Part shown: piece after piece, positions 1 through 12,275 of the stretch | How positions within the stretch are numbered: position 1 is the stretch's first letter | Layout: every line of letters starts with the position of its first letter | Source: Cephalopachus bancanus | Taxonomy: Eukaryota > Chordata > Mammalia > Primates > Tarsiidae | Direction of reading: 5' to 3' | Assembly: GCA_027257055.1 (NCBI GenBank) | Contig: JAPVLO010000039.1 | Location: forward strand, 4,804,501 to 4,868,500 | Length of the DNA stretch: 64,000 bases | Notes under the pieces: generated by a model | Told to the model about the DNA's origin: nothing | The model's database searches: none | What the model saw: the letters and a program-made list of their open reading frames with translations, nothing else | Translations under genes and position numbers: made by a program

Positions 1-1500
1 CCACAATGGTAGCTGGCTTCCATCCGAGCAAGCAAGCAAGAGAGCAAGAAAGGACAAGCAAGATAGAAGCCAGAGTCTTTCTGTAAACTGATCTCAACAG
101 TAATGTCCCATCACTGTTTCCATATTCTATTCACTAGGAGTCACTAGATTCAGCTCACACTCAAGGGGAAGAGATTACACAAGGATGGTAATATCAAGAG
201 GCAGAGACATTGGAACCCATTATAGGAGCTGTTGACCACAAATAAGCCTAGCAAGAGTGATCAAAAGGGATAATGAGAGAGAGAGAGGACACCAAATTAC
301 TAACATCAGTAACTGAAGAGGGAACATCACTACAGATCATATAGATACTTAAGGGATAATAAGGGCACAAAATGAACAACATTTTGTCAACAAATTTAAC
401 AACCTGGTTGAAATGAACAAATTCCTTGAAACTACTACAAAGTACCAAAAGCTTTTTTAAAAAGACAAAATATGAATAACCCTGCAGCTATTACATAAAT
501 TGAATTCATAATTTAATATTTCCCTACAAGGAAAACCCCTGTCCCGGATGTTTTCACTGGTAAATTTGATCAAAAATTTTAAAAATAAATAATATAATAT
601 TATCCAAACTGTTTCAGAAAATAATAGGGATGAGAACATTTCCAACACATTTTCTAAGGCCAGAATATACACATACCAAGAAAGTCATACACCAAGCTCC
701 TTCATGAAAATTGATGCCAAAATCTTTAATAAAATATTTTAAAGTCAAATCCAGCAATTTATTTTTTAAAAAGGATAATACAACACAATATCTAGAGATT
801 TATCTCAGAAATGGAAGACTGGTTCCACATTTAAAAGCAATTAGAGCAATTCAACACATTAAGAAAAGAGGAAAAAAATTATATTATGTTCTCAATAGTT
901 GCAAGAAAATTAGGTGAAAATAATTTAAGACCCATTAATTATTTTTATAAAGACCCTTAGGAAACTAGGAACAGAAGGAAACTTCCTTAATCTGGAAAGA
1001 GCATCTATTTTAAAAATCTATAGCTAACAGCATATTTAGTGGTAAAACAATGCATGTTTTTTCCTTAAGATCAGGAGTAAAGCAAGGATATCCATTAACA
1101 CCACTTTTACTCCAAATTTTACCTAACATGGATGGAGCTGAAAAACATCATTCTACTAACTCAGAGACAGAAAACCAAACACTGCATATATGTGGGAGCT
1201 TAATAGCCACAAAGATGGAAATAATAGACACTGGAGACAGCAGTAAGAGGAAAGCTGGGGAGGGGGACTAGGTTTCAGAAATTACCTATTGGGTACAATG
1301 TTCACTATCTGAGTAATGAGCCATCTGAGATCCAATCCCCACCACTACATAATACATCTATGTAACATACACTTGCACCCCCTGATTCTAAATGGAAAAA
1401 AGATAAGCAAACAAAGCCCCAATTTTTATTTAAATTGCTAGTTAGTGCAATAGAAAAATAAATAACATGCATAAAAATTAAAAGACAAATAAGTAAAACT
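1..1500 (+). mobile_element. Old L1 fragments (interior and 3' end)
   Basis: The first 240 bases resemble an old L1M interior segment (the CACTCAAGGGGAAGAGATTACACAAGG stretch). 240-1130 is decayed L1 ORF2, including the reverse-transcriptase-region text around 1070-1110 (GGAGTAAAGCAAGGATATCC). 1130-1400 resembles an L1 3' end (GGGAGCTTAATAGCC ... ATGTAACATACACTTGCACCCC). All reading frames are interrupted. The order suggests several fragments or internal deletions rather than one intact copy. Confidence 0.75.
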
Positions 1501-1503
1501 CTC

Positions 1504-1798
1504 GGCTGGGCACGGTGGCACAAGCTTGTCATCCTAGCACTTTGGAAGGCCTAGGTGAGAGGATTGCCTGAGCCCACGGTTTGAGAACAGCCTGGGCAAC
1601 TTGGCGAGACCTTGTCTCTACAGTAAATCAAAAAATTTGCAGGGCGTGGTAGTGCACACCTGTAGTTACAGCTACTTGGAAGGCTGAGGCAGAAGGATCA
1701 CCTGAGCCCAACAGGTCGACGCTAGGGTGGCTGTGAGCATGCCACTGTACTCCAGTCTGGGCGACAAAGTGAGACTCCAACTTTAAAAAAAAAAAAAA
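1504..1798 (+). mobile_element. Alu dimer
   Basis: Starts GGCTGGGCACGGTGG and has two 7SL-like monomers, an internal box B-like GGTTTGAGAAC and a poly(A) tail. AAGTAAAACT flanks both sides as a target-site duplication. It interrupts L1 sequence that resumes at about 1800. Confidence 0.95.
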
Positions 1799-2890
1799 GT
1801 AAAACTGTCATTATTTGCAAATGACATGACTATATACATAGAAACCTCTTTAGAATTCACAAAAGGTTCACTAAATAATTTAGTTAGAAATATTTCTAGA
1901 TACAAGGTCAAGATAAAAATCAATGACCAAAATAACTGTAGTAAAAAACGACAATAAAAAATGTCAGTGAGGATGTGAAACGATTGGAATTCTCATATAT
2001 GCCTTGTGAGAATGGTGCAACCATTTTGGAAAACAGTTTATTAAAAAATTAAATACTAGCCGGGCTCAGTGGCTCAGCCTGTAATCCCGCGCTTTGGGAG
2101 GCTGAGGTGAGTGAATTGCCTGAGCCCGCGGGTTCGAGACCCGCCTGGGTAACTTGGCAAGACCTCATCTCTACAATAATTCAAAAAATTAGCTGGGTGT
2201 GGTAGTGCGCGCCTGTAGTTCCAGCTACTTGGAAGGCTGAGGTGGAAGGATTGCTGGAGCCCAGCAAGTCGAGGCTGCAGTGGCCAGGAGTGTCTACTGC
2301 ACTCCAGTCTGGGTGACAGAGTGAGACTCCAACTCAAAAAAAAAAAAAATTAAATACACATTTACCCTATACCCAGCAGTTCTACTCCTGATTATTTACC
2401 TAAGAGACTGAAAATACGTGTTCACACAAATATTGACAAATAATAACTCAGAGAATTTTTATTCATAATAATCAAAAACTTGTATCAACTATCAACTAGT
2501 AGATGAATAAACAAATTATGGACCATGCATATGATGGATTACTGTTCATCAATTAAAAGTTGAAAAGCAAAGAACCCCTGATACACACAATATGGATTGA
2601 TTTCCAAAACATTTTGTGGAGCAAAGAAAGGCACACAGGAACACATATTATATGATTCCATTTAAAGGAAGGCCAAGAACCAGCCAATTTAATCTATGGT
2701 GATGGACACTGGAAGAGTATTTGCCCCTGAGGGGCTATAGGATTGTGTGACAAGGCCACCCGAGAATTTCCAGGGCAATGGAAACATCCTAAATTTTGTC
2801 TGGCATGATGATTGCATGGGTGTATACAATTGTCAAAATTCATCAAATTGAATGCTTATGATTTGTGCCTTTCATTGTATTTGAAATTAC
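1799..2890 (+). mobile_element. Old L1 fragment, split by an Alu
   Basis: ORF2-like text around 1810-1900 (TTATTTGCAAATGACATGACTATATACAT) is followed by old L1 3'-region sequence at 1935-2055 and 2350-2890 (for example ACCCAGCAGTTCTACTCCTG). The Alu at 2059-2349 interrupts it. No coding capacity remains. Confidence 0.7.
2059..2349 (+). mobile_element. Alu dimer, lemur-type consensus
   Basis: Begins GCCGGGCTCAGTGGCTCAG and retains the diagnostic CCCGCGGGTTCGAGACCCG block with its CpGs. AAAATTAAATAC-like target-site duplications flank it, so this is a relatively young insertion into the L1 3' region. Confidence 0.95.
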
Positions 2891-3835
2891 ATAGAACATA
2901 CAACTCCAGCTTTCTCAAACTCAGTCCAGTCTGTGCTCTGTAAAATTTTGAATTTTTCAACATTCTCAGTGTCATCTTTACTTTTCTATCGCTTTTCCTT
3001 TCTGAGTTTCTCCCAACATGTTAATCCCTGACATACCACGTAGTCTCTGTGAATGTTCAGTCAAGTTGTGTAGGACCAAACACTATATAGCAGTAAAGGA
3101 GATCTTAATTTGGGGGTACCCAAGAAATCCAGACATCATCATTTTGAGACTTATTTACCCCAGCATGCCCCCAAATTTGATCTTGCTATTATTTCTAAAT
3201 TAAACATGTTGTCATGTTACACCTCTAACTACTGAAGTTACAAACCAGCTGTCTACAATATTTGGACCTCATAGTATTTTTTATTTGACCTAACATTCAG
3301 TAACTGAAAAAAGTCACATAAAAATCCAGATTTCCACAGTCTCATGAACCATCAATAGATCTAGCAGTCATTCATGGGTGCTTAAGTATGGTTGCCTTTT
3401 TTCAAAGGGTAGCTGATCAAGTTTTTTCACTTAAATACAATTCTTTCCAAAGGACTCGATGTTTACTGCTATGACTGCAAAAAGTTAATTCAATGACAAA
3501 ATAACAATGGTATTCAATTCTAGTCAGACACTGTTACCTATGGAAGAGTCTGGGCTACTCCCTGCTTTCCATGTTTAAAAGGGAGAATGCAAAGTGTTAA
3601 AGACATATTAGCACCTAACAGACTGTTCTTGTCATAGTCACAAAGACCAGAGGGAATGTAAAAGGGAATAAGTTTGTCAACATGTGGCTGAGATATTATT
3701 TAATGCCAAGTCTGTGTCTTACTTACAATAAGCTATTGGTGTCTACCTAAAACCTCCTTGCATGCAACCAGTAACATTTGTCCCAAATTGAGAAATGCTG
3801 TCCTCAAGTCTAAATTCCTCCACTGAAGAGATAAC
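2890..3835. other. Unassigned, gene-free
   Basis: AT-rich DNA. No ORF longer than about 60 codons, no splice-flanked exon and no repeat I can name with confidence. It may contain diverged old repeats. Confidence 0.5.
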
Positions 3836-4670
3836 CTGTAGAATGGAAGAAAATATTTCCACCCATACATCTGATAAGGTGTTAATCTCCAAAATATATA
3901 AGGAACTAAAACAACTCAGTAGTAAGAAAATAACTCAATGGAAAAGGGGGGAAAGGATTTGAGTAGATATTTCTCAAAAGCAGACACACAAATGACCAAT
4001 GGGGATACGAAATGCTAAAAATCACTACATATCAAATAAATGCAAACCAAAACCGCAATGAGATATCAGCCCACACCTGTTAGAATGGCTATGATCAAAA
4101 AGACAAAAGTCAAGTGTTGATGAGGACGTAGAGAGAAGAGAACCCTTGCGTGTCGTTGGTGGGAATGTGAATTAGTCAGTCATGATGGAAAACAGTATGG
4201 AGATTCCTCAAAAAACTAAAAATAGAACTACCATGGGATCTAACAATCCCAGATCTGGATACATATTTAAAGAAACTGAAATCAGTATGTCAGAGCAATA
4301 TCTGCACCCTCCCCCCAACCCCGCCCCCGTTCATTGCGGCCAAGATATGGAAACAATCTAAGTGTCCTTCAGTGGAGGAATAGATAAAGAAAATTTGCTG
4401 CATATATACACAATAGAATACTATTCAGCCTTGAAAAAGAAGGAAATCTTGTCATTTGCAGAAACACAGATAAACCTGGAGGACATTATAATAAGTAAAA
4501 TAAGCCAGGCACAGAAAGACGAACACCACATGATCTCACTTATGCAAAATCTAAAAACATTGAACTCAAAGAAGTAAAGAATAGAGTAGCGGTTGCCAGG
4601 GACTAATGTTGGATGAAGAATCTAAATTTTCAGTTACGAGGAATAAGTTCAAGAGATCCATTGTCTTTTT
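3836..4670 (+). mobile_element. Old L1 3' segment
   Basis: Contains the typical order of old L1 ORF2-end and 3' region: GGTGTTAATCTCCAAAATATAT, then CAAAACCGCAATGAGATATCA, then AGATATGGAAACAATCTAAGTGTCC, then the ACTATTCAGCCTTGAAAAAGAAGG stretch. Multiple stops; not functional. Confidence 0.85.
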
Positions 4671-4689
4671 AAAAACTTAAATTGAAAAC

Positions 4690-4820
4690 ATAAATCCCTC
4701 CATTGCGCTGTGAGCTCAGTGAGAACCAGGGATGTGTCTTCCTGACTTTTTTCTTATCCCTGAAACCAAGCACAGTACCTGGCCCAGAGCATTAACATAT
4801 TTTCTAATTAAACTGACTCG
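4690..4820 (+). repeat. L2-like 3' tail
   Basis: The GCACAGTACCTGGCCCAGAG block followed by a TTAAC...TAATTAAACTGA ending resembles the 3' end of LINE L2. The match is by eye and the element is old. Confidence 0.45.
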
Positions 4821-5214
4821 GTGGGTTCTGGATATACAAACATCTCGCAAGTGGGAAATCGGGATGCAGTGGAGATGCAGACTTTTAAGATGGGAAGGGA
4901 CGCTGCCTCCTGCTGTTCTAACAAAGAATCCTACATGAGGAAGAGACCAAAGTCATCAGAGGCATCAGGGACATGGTCCCTCAAAGACACCTCCAGCTTG
5001 GGTGGAGATGCTGCTTTTTGTAAAATGTTACACTCAGCCTCAACACCCAGCTAGTTCAGTGCATGCTTCAGACAAGTCAAACCGGAAAAAGGATTCGGGA
5101 CCCAGGGTTAAATCTCAGGTGTGATGAGGAAGGTATCTGTGAGAATAACATAGGAGAAGTCCGGGAGGACCCACGGGGGGAACAGAGGAAGGTGCCTTTT
5201 AGAGTCAGGAGACC

Positions 5215-5375
5215 AGTGACTATTATTGACCTGATGATGAGATTAGCGATGGTAATAATAGCAAGAAGTAATATGAAGCCCTTACTCTCCGAGAAGTGCT
5301 TTGCATGCATCTTCTCATTTAATGTTCGCTACAGTGCTATGGGGTAGGAAGCTTGATTATACCAATTTTACATAC
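5215..5375 (-). repeat. MIR fragment
   Basis: Reads as reverse-complement MIR: AGTGCTTTGCATGCATCTTCTCATTTAATG..., CTATGGGGTAGGAAGC..., then AATTTTACATACAGAAAACT. Confidence 0.7.
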
Positions 5376-5892
5376 AGAAAACTATGGCAGGCGGACTCCT
5401 CACCTCCTGGGATTCACGCCCTTATATAATCCCCCCCATAAATGTGGGAGGGCTATAAATCGCTTCTAACCAATAGGATGTGGCAAAGATGAGGAGATTA
5501 TGTGATTATGTTAGAAAAGATGTGAACCTATCGCTCTAGGAGGGTACTGTCTTGCTGGCTTTGGAGATGCAAGCTGCCATGATGTGAACCTCCACACGGA
5601 GAGGTCCATGTGGTAAGAAGCTGAGACAGGAAGAAACTGAGGGCCTAAGTCTGGCAGCCTGCAAGCAACTGAACACTGCCAACAACTGGATGTGCTTGGA
5701 GGCAGACCCATCACCAGTCGAGCCTCCAGATGAGAACTGAGCACTGGCAGGCACTCCAACTGCAGCCTTGCATCAGTCCAGCTAAGCTGTGCCTGATCCT
5801 CTGACCCACAGAAACTGTGCAAGGTTAAATGTGTACTGTTTTAAACCACTACATCTGCAGTAATATTTTTACACAGCAAAAAAACAACAGAC
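5376..5892 (+). mobile_element. MaLR-type solitary LTR (MLT1-like)
   Basis: The sequence follows the old mammalian ERVL-MaLR LTR pattern, ending in AGAAACTGTGCAAGGTTAAATGTGTACTGTTTTAAACCACTA..., the characteristic polyadenylation-region end. It is a non-coding solitary LTR. The family name is from memory, and the boundaries are approximate. Confidence 0.65.
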
Positions 5893-6279
5893 ATAAACAT
5901 GAAGGCTTGCACCATTTATGTAATGAAGGGAGACACAGAGCTTAGATTTAAACCAGATTTCAGAGTTGTGGTCTCAGCCTCCCCAGGGAGATTTGTCCTG
6001 GGAGACAGTTACGCAGGGTTGTGATCACTATTCTCTTTCCACCTAGAAGTTTCTAATGCACGTCAAGCATGTGACCCAGTTAACATGGGTCAAATGTATT
6101 TCTGACAAGTGATAGAACACGACGGGCTTTCTGTTTAACTGAGAGAGCAATAGGGAAGGACCACCTCTGTCTGTTTCACACTCTGTCCACAGAGCAACAG
6201 CCCAGTGACCAACACACAAAGGAGCCCAAAATGAAATGAATGACAGGGAGAAGAAACGGGAACCCCAAGGGTTTGCAGA

Positions 6280-6470
6280 AGCAGTTTTCAGGCCACTGTC
6301 CACATACCAGTTCCCTGGGATGCCTGTTCCAGAAGTAGTCCTGGGTTCTACCCACAAGATTCTGATTTGACAGCTCAGAGTTGGAGATGGGGGAGCTACA
6401 TGGCTAGTGAGGACCCCAGGGCGTTCTGATGCTGCTGATCTTAAGACCACCTTGTAAAAATGAGCCCCCC
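6280..6470 (+). mobile_element. MER5A-like hAT-Charlie element
   Basis: Diverged copy with the GGTTCTACCCACAAGATTCTGATTTGAC centre and the GTTCTGATGCTGCTGATCTTAAGACCACC end typical of MER5A, a short non-autonomous hAT-Charlie element. Confidence 0.6.
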
Positions 6471-6544
6471 AAATGCAAAGAGAAACAGGAAGGCACTAAC
6501 CATGCTACAAGCAAGAAAATAACCCAAGAAAAACATGGAAGAGC

Positions 6545-6690
6545 TCATTCCAGAAAGAGATTCTCAGCTCCAGTCACACGTTAGAATCACCTGGGGAGAT
6601 TTTAAAATCCCAGTGTTCAGGCTCTGCATCCCACATTAATGACTTCAGAATCTCTTAGGGGGTGGGACCTGGGCATCAGTATTTTGTTAA
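6545..6690 (+). mobile_element. MER5A-like hAT-Charlie element
   Basis: Contains AGAATCACCTGGGGAGATTTTAAAA, the GGCTCTGCATCCCACAT block and GGTGGGACCTGGGCATCAG, in MER5A order. The far end is truncated. Confidence 0.7.
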
Positions 6691-6691
6691 T

Positions 6692-7445
6692 TGAGGCAAA
6701 ACTAACATAACATAAAAGTCTACATGGGTGAGTGTACAATTCACTGGTACTAAGTACACTGAGTGACTGTCAGCTCTCTCTAGTTCCAAAACATTTTCAT
6801 TGTCCCAAAATACAACCCTCAACCCGGGACGCACTCTCTCCTCCTTCCTCCTCCCAGGTCCTGGCAACCATTCATCTGCCTTTGTCTCTGTGGATTTGCC
6901 TATTCTGGACATTTCATATCAATGGAGCCACATCACATACACAATAGCCAAAAGGGAGCAACAGTCCAAATAGTTTGGGCGGTTGTCCCCTCCACACCTC
7001 ATGTTGACATGAGACCCCCGACGTCGGCAGTGGGGCCTCACGGGAGCTGACCAGGTCATGCGGCAGATCCCTCAGGAATGGTTTGGCGCGGTTCTCATGG
7101 CCACGAGCTCTCGCTCTGTTAGTTGATGGGAGAACCCGCTGGTTGAAAGAGCCCCGCGCCACCTTCACCTCCTCCTGTTCCCACACGCAGCATGGGACCC
7201 GGCGGCTCCCTTTGCCTTCCACCACTGGTAAAATCTTCCCAAAGCCTCACCCGGAGCCGAGCAGACGCCAGCACCACGCAGAACCATGAGCCAAATACAT
7301 CCGTGGTCTTTATAAACTACCCAACCTTAGCCATACCTTTACAGCAACGCAGAACAGTCTAGTACAGCCATCAGGAGATGAGTGAATACACACCATGCGG
7401 TTATCCATGCAATGGAAAATTCTCAGCCGTGAAGCACTGAAGGTA
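6692..7445 (-). mobile_element. Old L1 3' region, antisense, split by an LTR
   Basis: 6692-6960 reads as reverse-complement old L1 3' UTR (TCTAGTTCCAAAACATTTTCATTGTCCC ... TCTGTGGATTTGCCTATTCTGGACATTTCAT). It appears to resume at about 7365-7445 after the MaLR LTR. Confidence 0.65.
6965..7364 (+). mobile_element. MaLR-type solitary LTR (MST-like)
   Basis: Pattern of an MST/MLT LTR: a CTCATGTTGA start region, GGTTTGGCGCGGTTCTCATGG, then the 3' end CTTTATAAACTACCCAACCTTAGCCATACCTTTACAGCAACGCAGAAC...CTAGTAC. It interrupts an antisense L1. It is non-coding. Confidence 0.65.
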
Positions 7446-7965
7446 GATGCATCTCGAAAGCATGATGCTAGGTGAAAGAGAGCATTCATGCTGTCTGGCC
7501 TCCCCAGTGGACTCCAAGATGCAGCCAAGCTTGACACCCATTGGTCTAAGCCATGGAAATAGCTGGGCCTGGATAAAACAAGCAGCCAGGCCAGAGGGGA
7601 GTATTACTGGAGATGATGGGGAGGGTGTGTGGCAACTGCAACCCCCATCTAAACACATGACGACAGATTTTAGCTCTTTTGATCCTCCTCCAGCTGATGT
7701 GTTTCATCACATCCAGATGCAGAAGGCCAAGGATCCCTAGTGAGAGGTCATTTGGAAAGAAAATCAATGATAATTTCCCTTGACATATACAAATACCAGT
7801 CATAGGATCATGACTCAGCCTCAGTCACAGGCCCAGCTTAGCTCTCCAAATTCCTTATGAAGTTTGACTCCACCTCCAGAAAACCCAAAGCCCTATGCCA
7901 CCTCAAAGTGGGACAGCCCGCAGTTAATTTGTGAGGAATGTGCCTTTTTTAAAATTAACTTTTAT
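7446..7965. other. Unassigned, gene-free
   Basis: Short ORFs on both strands with no domain content and no convincing splice sites. No repeat is recognised except the AT-rich end beside the L1 at 7970. Confidence 0.5.
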
Positions 7966-7969
7966 TTTA

Positions 7970-8296
7970 TCATTGAGGTGTCCAGTAAGGGTGGCCATCA
8001 TTAATAAGTCAAAAAACAACAGATGCTGGCGCAGGTGCAGAGAAAAGGGAATACTTCTACACTGTTGGGGAGAGTCAGGCTAGTCCAACCTCTATGGAAA
8101 GCAGTGTGGCAATTCCTAAAAGAACTAACAATTGACCTTCCCTATGATCCAACAGTCCCTTTCCTGGGAACACACCCAGGGGAATATAAATTGTTCTACA
8201 AAAAAGATATTTGCACACACTTGTTTATAGGTACACTATTCTATTCATAATCACAAAAACATGAAAACCAACCCCACTGCCCGCCCATCAAAAGTG
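7970..8296 (+). mobile_element. L1 3'-segment fragment (lemur-type), first of two
   Basis: Carries GGGTGGCCATCATTAATAAG, the GTGTGGCAATTCCTAAAAGAACTAACAATTGACC stretch and the ATTTGCACACACTTGTTTATAGG stretch, i.e. the end of ORF2 and beginning of the 3' UTR. It stops at TGTACTGGAT, where the second copy begins further upstream in L1 coordinates. Confidence 0.85.
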
Positions 8297-8962
8297 TACT
8301 GGATAAAACCACACTAAGATACTACCTAACTCCAGTCAGGATGGCCATCATCAATAACAAAAAACAATAGATGCTGGATAGGATGCAGGGAAAGGGGAAC
8401 ACTTCTACACTGTTGGTGGGAGTGTAAACTAGTACAACCTCTGTGGAAAATAGTGTGGCAATTCCTAAAAGATCTAAAAATCAATCTCCCATATGACCCT
8501 GCAAACCCCCTTCTAGGAATATACCCGGAGGAACCCAAATCACTCTATGAAAAAGATACCTGCACATGCACGTTTATTGCAGCATTACTCACAATAGCAA
8601 AAACATGGAACCAACTGGTGCTGCCCACGGAAGGAGGACTGGATTTTTAAAACTGGTCCATATAGATGATGGAATATTACACAGCCATAAATAAGGACAA
8701 AATTATGAATTTTGCAGCAACTTGGATGGACTTTGAGGCTATAATACTGAGTGATCTATCACAGAAACAAAGAACTGAGTATCACATGTCCTCACTCATA
8801 AGCGGACTCTGAACACTTACCATAATACGATAAGAAAGGGATTGGCAGTACTGGGAAACTACCAGGGGAGGGCGGAGGGGGCATACCTCATCAACAAGGG
8901 TGCCTGCACGATGAACATTTGTATACCTAACCCTGAAATGTACCCCATATCTTTAAAATTTT
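8297..8962 (+). mobile_element. L1 3' end (lemur-type), second of two
   Basis: Restarts at AAAACCACACTAAGATACTACC and covers the same segment as 7970-8296, then continues through GATGGAATATTACACAGCCAT and the 3' end CCTAACCCTGAAATGTACCCC to an A-rich tail near 8960. It is 5'-truncated and non-coding. Confidence 0.9.
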
Positions 8963-9875
8963 TTTTAAAAAATGTATGTGGCACATACACACAATGGAAT
9001 GTGCTTTTGGAAACAACTCTGATGTGAATACCAAACTGGAATCACCCCACTGACATCCCCCCCCCCAGTGAGGGGGAGTGGTGGTGCTGGCGCACAAGTG
9101 TCTATTTGCATTGAGCTTTAATGAAAAATATGGCTGTGTCACTCACAGGGAAAACAAATCACAGCCCACACTGGAGCTATGGCTTCTTAACACGGCTGAG
9201 CGATGGAGAAGGCTTTCTTCAGCAGCAACATTAGAGCTGAGAAAATCAGCCACGAAGCTCCCATCTGCCAGATGATTTGGGGGAAGACAACAGAGGCAGT
9301 CCCAATTCTGCCTCCTCTGCATGAAGGCTTGGCTGGCAATGCCAGATGTACTCGGCGCTGGAGTGGCTCAAAAGTGAGCAAGAGTCAGCTGCGCATCAGC
9401 CAACGGTGTCGACCAAACTACTAACACCGGCACAATCCAAGCACATTCATCTCCCTCACAGCCATCCAGATTATTTGAATATGCTTTCTCGGTGGCATTC
9501 TGTGTTTCTCACAAAAGCAGATGAATACCCCTCTGTGTTGAATTAAGGCAAAACTTTCCTAAGTTCAGCACATGGGGAAGGAGGAGTTGTTGGCTGCACA
9601 GGAATGTTCTGCAAGAGCATTCTGAAGTCTAGACATTGCCATCACACACACAGGCACGCCCCTTCACAAGGGGCCTCAAGTGATCTCAGACCGGAGCTCC
9701 CACCTGGCCGTGTGCTCTGAGCTTTTTGTTCTCACGCCTTTCTCTTCATACCCCCATTCCGCCCAAGCCACATTCAACGGCCAAGTCCTCGTGGCTTTAC
9801 CTCCTACATCCTTCTCTAGCCTGTTCACTGCTCTGCCGCTCTCCCAGCGTCACCATATACACCAAACCGCCATCA
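8963..9875. other. Unassigned, gene-free
   Basis: A short C-run at 9058-9066 lies near the start. No exon or repeat can be named. Small ORFs (61-85 codons) overlap on both strands without a coding signature. Confidence 0.5.
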
Positions 9876-10402
9876 TCCCCTGCTGTCTGACTGCAAAGCC
9901 TCCTAGCTGGCCTTCTCTCTCCTGGCCTTGTTACAATCTGCACTCCACACAGGACCAAAGGAACTGCTTCAGGGGCACATCCACGTAGATAACTCACTTT
10001 CAACGGCTCCCTGATGCTCTGAGGGTTCACAAGGATAAAAGCTCACCTTTCTGAGCAGTATCTCGGCTCATACTTACAGTAGCCCTTTATTGCACAGGGG
10101 GGAGGCTGGGACACCAGGCAGGTATGTGGGATGCCCAAGGCGGAAGCACTGGGGAGGCAGCTCCAGCACCTTAATGTGAGACTCCACACGTCCCAGCCCC
10201 TCTCTTTCTCCAGCTTCTCACTTGCCCTCTGACTTCCAGCCACATGCACCTCTCTAAAGTCCCTTAAATCCATTCTATTCCTGCCACCCTTAGGACCTCC
10301 GCCATGCTGCTGTTCCTACTCTGAAATGCTGTTCCCCACTTCTCACCTGGTTAACACATGCCCATACTCCAGGTCTCCCCTTAAGTGTCATCTCTCCAAG
10401 GT
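9876..10402 (+). repeat. L2-like LINE fragment
   Basis: Pyrimidine-rich text with TCTGAAATGCTGTTCCCCACTTCTCACC...CAGGTCTCCCCTTAAGTGTCATCTCTCC matches the pattern of the L2 3' region. Old and diverged. Confidence 0.5.
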
Positions 10403-10990
10403 AGACTTTTCTTTTTGTAATATAACCGCTTTATTAAAATATAACTCACGTACCCTATGATTCACCCATTTAAAGTCTGTGGTTTTTAGTGCATCCATAG
10501 AGTTGGGCAGTCACCACCATGATCGATTGTAGAACATTTTTATCACCCCAGAAAGAAACCTTCGTGTCCATTAGCAAACAACTAAGGGGGTGTACAAACA
10601 GCATCTCCCCCTCCCACCAGCCACTCAGCTTCTTTCTGTCTCTCTGGATTTGCCAGTTCCGAACATTTTGTATAAATATATGTGATCTTTTGAGACTGGC
10701 TTCTTTCACTTTGCACACTATTTTTAAGGTCCAGCCATGTTGCAGCATGTGCCTGCACTTCATTCCCTTTCATGGCTGAATAGTATTCCACTGTGTGGCT
10801 TTGTCATATCCTGCTATCCGTTCACCAGGAGATACACATGTGGTTGTTTCCATTGAGAGCTCTTACAAATGATGCTGCCATGAGCAACTGTGTACAAGTG
10901 TCTCTGTGGACACATATTTTCACGTCTCTGGGAAAATAGAGCAGAATTGCCAGGTAACATGCTAATTCGGCATTTGACCTTTTGTGCAGC
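10403..10990 (-). mobile_element. Old L1 3' region, antisense
   Basis: Reverse-complement L1M 3' UTR order: ATTAAAATATAACTCACGTACC, then AGTCACCACCATGATCG, then TCTCTGGATTTGCCAGTTCCG, then TGGCTGAATAGTATTCCACTGTGTGG, then TGCTGCCATGAGCAACTGTGTACAAG. Confidence 0.85.
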
Positions 10991-11289
10991 TGCCAGACTA
11001 TTTAAATGAAGCTTTTCTTGACCCTCTGAGACTGGGTTTCCCTCCCCCCCATGCGCATGTTCTGTTCACACCCTTTACTTTTCGGTCGAAGCAATCGACA
11101 TGTGGATCAATGACCTGGGAACTCTCAACTCGCATCCCCTCAAGACCAGCAATGTCCAACATAAATGTGATGCAAGCCACTTACGTATGTTTACATCTGC
11201 AGTAGCCACATTTTTACAAAGTATAGCAAAACAGATGGAAGTAGTCTTACTAATATCATTTATTTAACCAAATATATTCAAAATATCAT

Positions 11290-11690
11290 TTCAATGTGTA
11301 CGGGGGAACCCAAAGAAGCAGAACTTACTTATTAAAAATTGTGTGTTTATTTTTACCTGTTTAAACTTCAGTCACCTTCAAAGTACTCTCCATTTGATGC
11401 AATACTACCTATCGAGATGCTTTTTCTACTGCTTAGAACAGTTTTTGAACTCATCGATTCTGAAGTCTTTTGGTGCTTTTGCTGTTTTTTGTTTCACCTC
11501 TTCCACATGGGCAAAACATTTCCCTTTGAGGACTTCTTCATCCAGGGAAACAAAAAACAGTCACTCGAGGAATGTTCAGGTGAATAGGGAGGGTGGGGCA
11601 CAGGAGTCATGCTGTTTTTGGTCAAAAACTACTGAACACTCAGTGTGATGTGGGCAGGTGTGCTTGTAAATCACCCATCATGAAATGGGC
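11290..11690 (-). pseudogene. Mariner transposase remnant, C-terminal part
   Basis: Translating the minus strand gives, with several stops, the C-terminal third of a mariner-family (Tc1/mariner, DDD-type) transposase. The order is a PPSLFT-like block, LKGKCFAHVEEVK (compare LKGKRF...EEVK), then FKNCSKQ-KKHLDR and a final WRVL, matching the family's FQ.CFEQWKKRWDRCI...YFEGD end. The catalytic domain upstream is missing and the frame is closed by stop codons, so it is inactive. It lies inside an older hAT-like element. Mariner is known in primates, but this short piece does not show which lineage it belongs to. Confidence 0.7.
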
Positions 11691-11842
11691 ATGCTGAAAG
11701 AATCTCAAAAAAAAGAAAAAAATCACTGAAGCCAATGGGTTCCTACGATATTTACCTAGTGGGGGAAGCCTGTATTACAAGGGGCTAGCCCTTCAAAAGA
11801 AAATTCCAGTTTTGGGGGGCTCCTCCTTGTAAGATATTTTTA

Positions 11843-12142
<300 letters not shown>

Positions 12143-12275
12143 GTTTTAACAAAATACTTTATATTCCTTTTTATATTAAGTCTTCAAACCCCAGTGTGCT
12201 CTTGACACTTTCAGCACATCTCAATTTGTACTCACCACGTTTCAAGTGCTCAACCAGTCACACGTGGCCAGTAAC

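Noticed and set aside
2100..2160. tRNA-like B box (GGTTCGAGACCC) as a tRNA gene
   Set aside because: It is the Alu left-monomer polymerase III B box. No tRNA cloverleaf is present here or in the other Alus.
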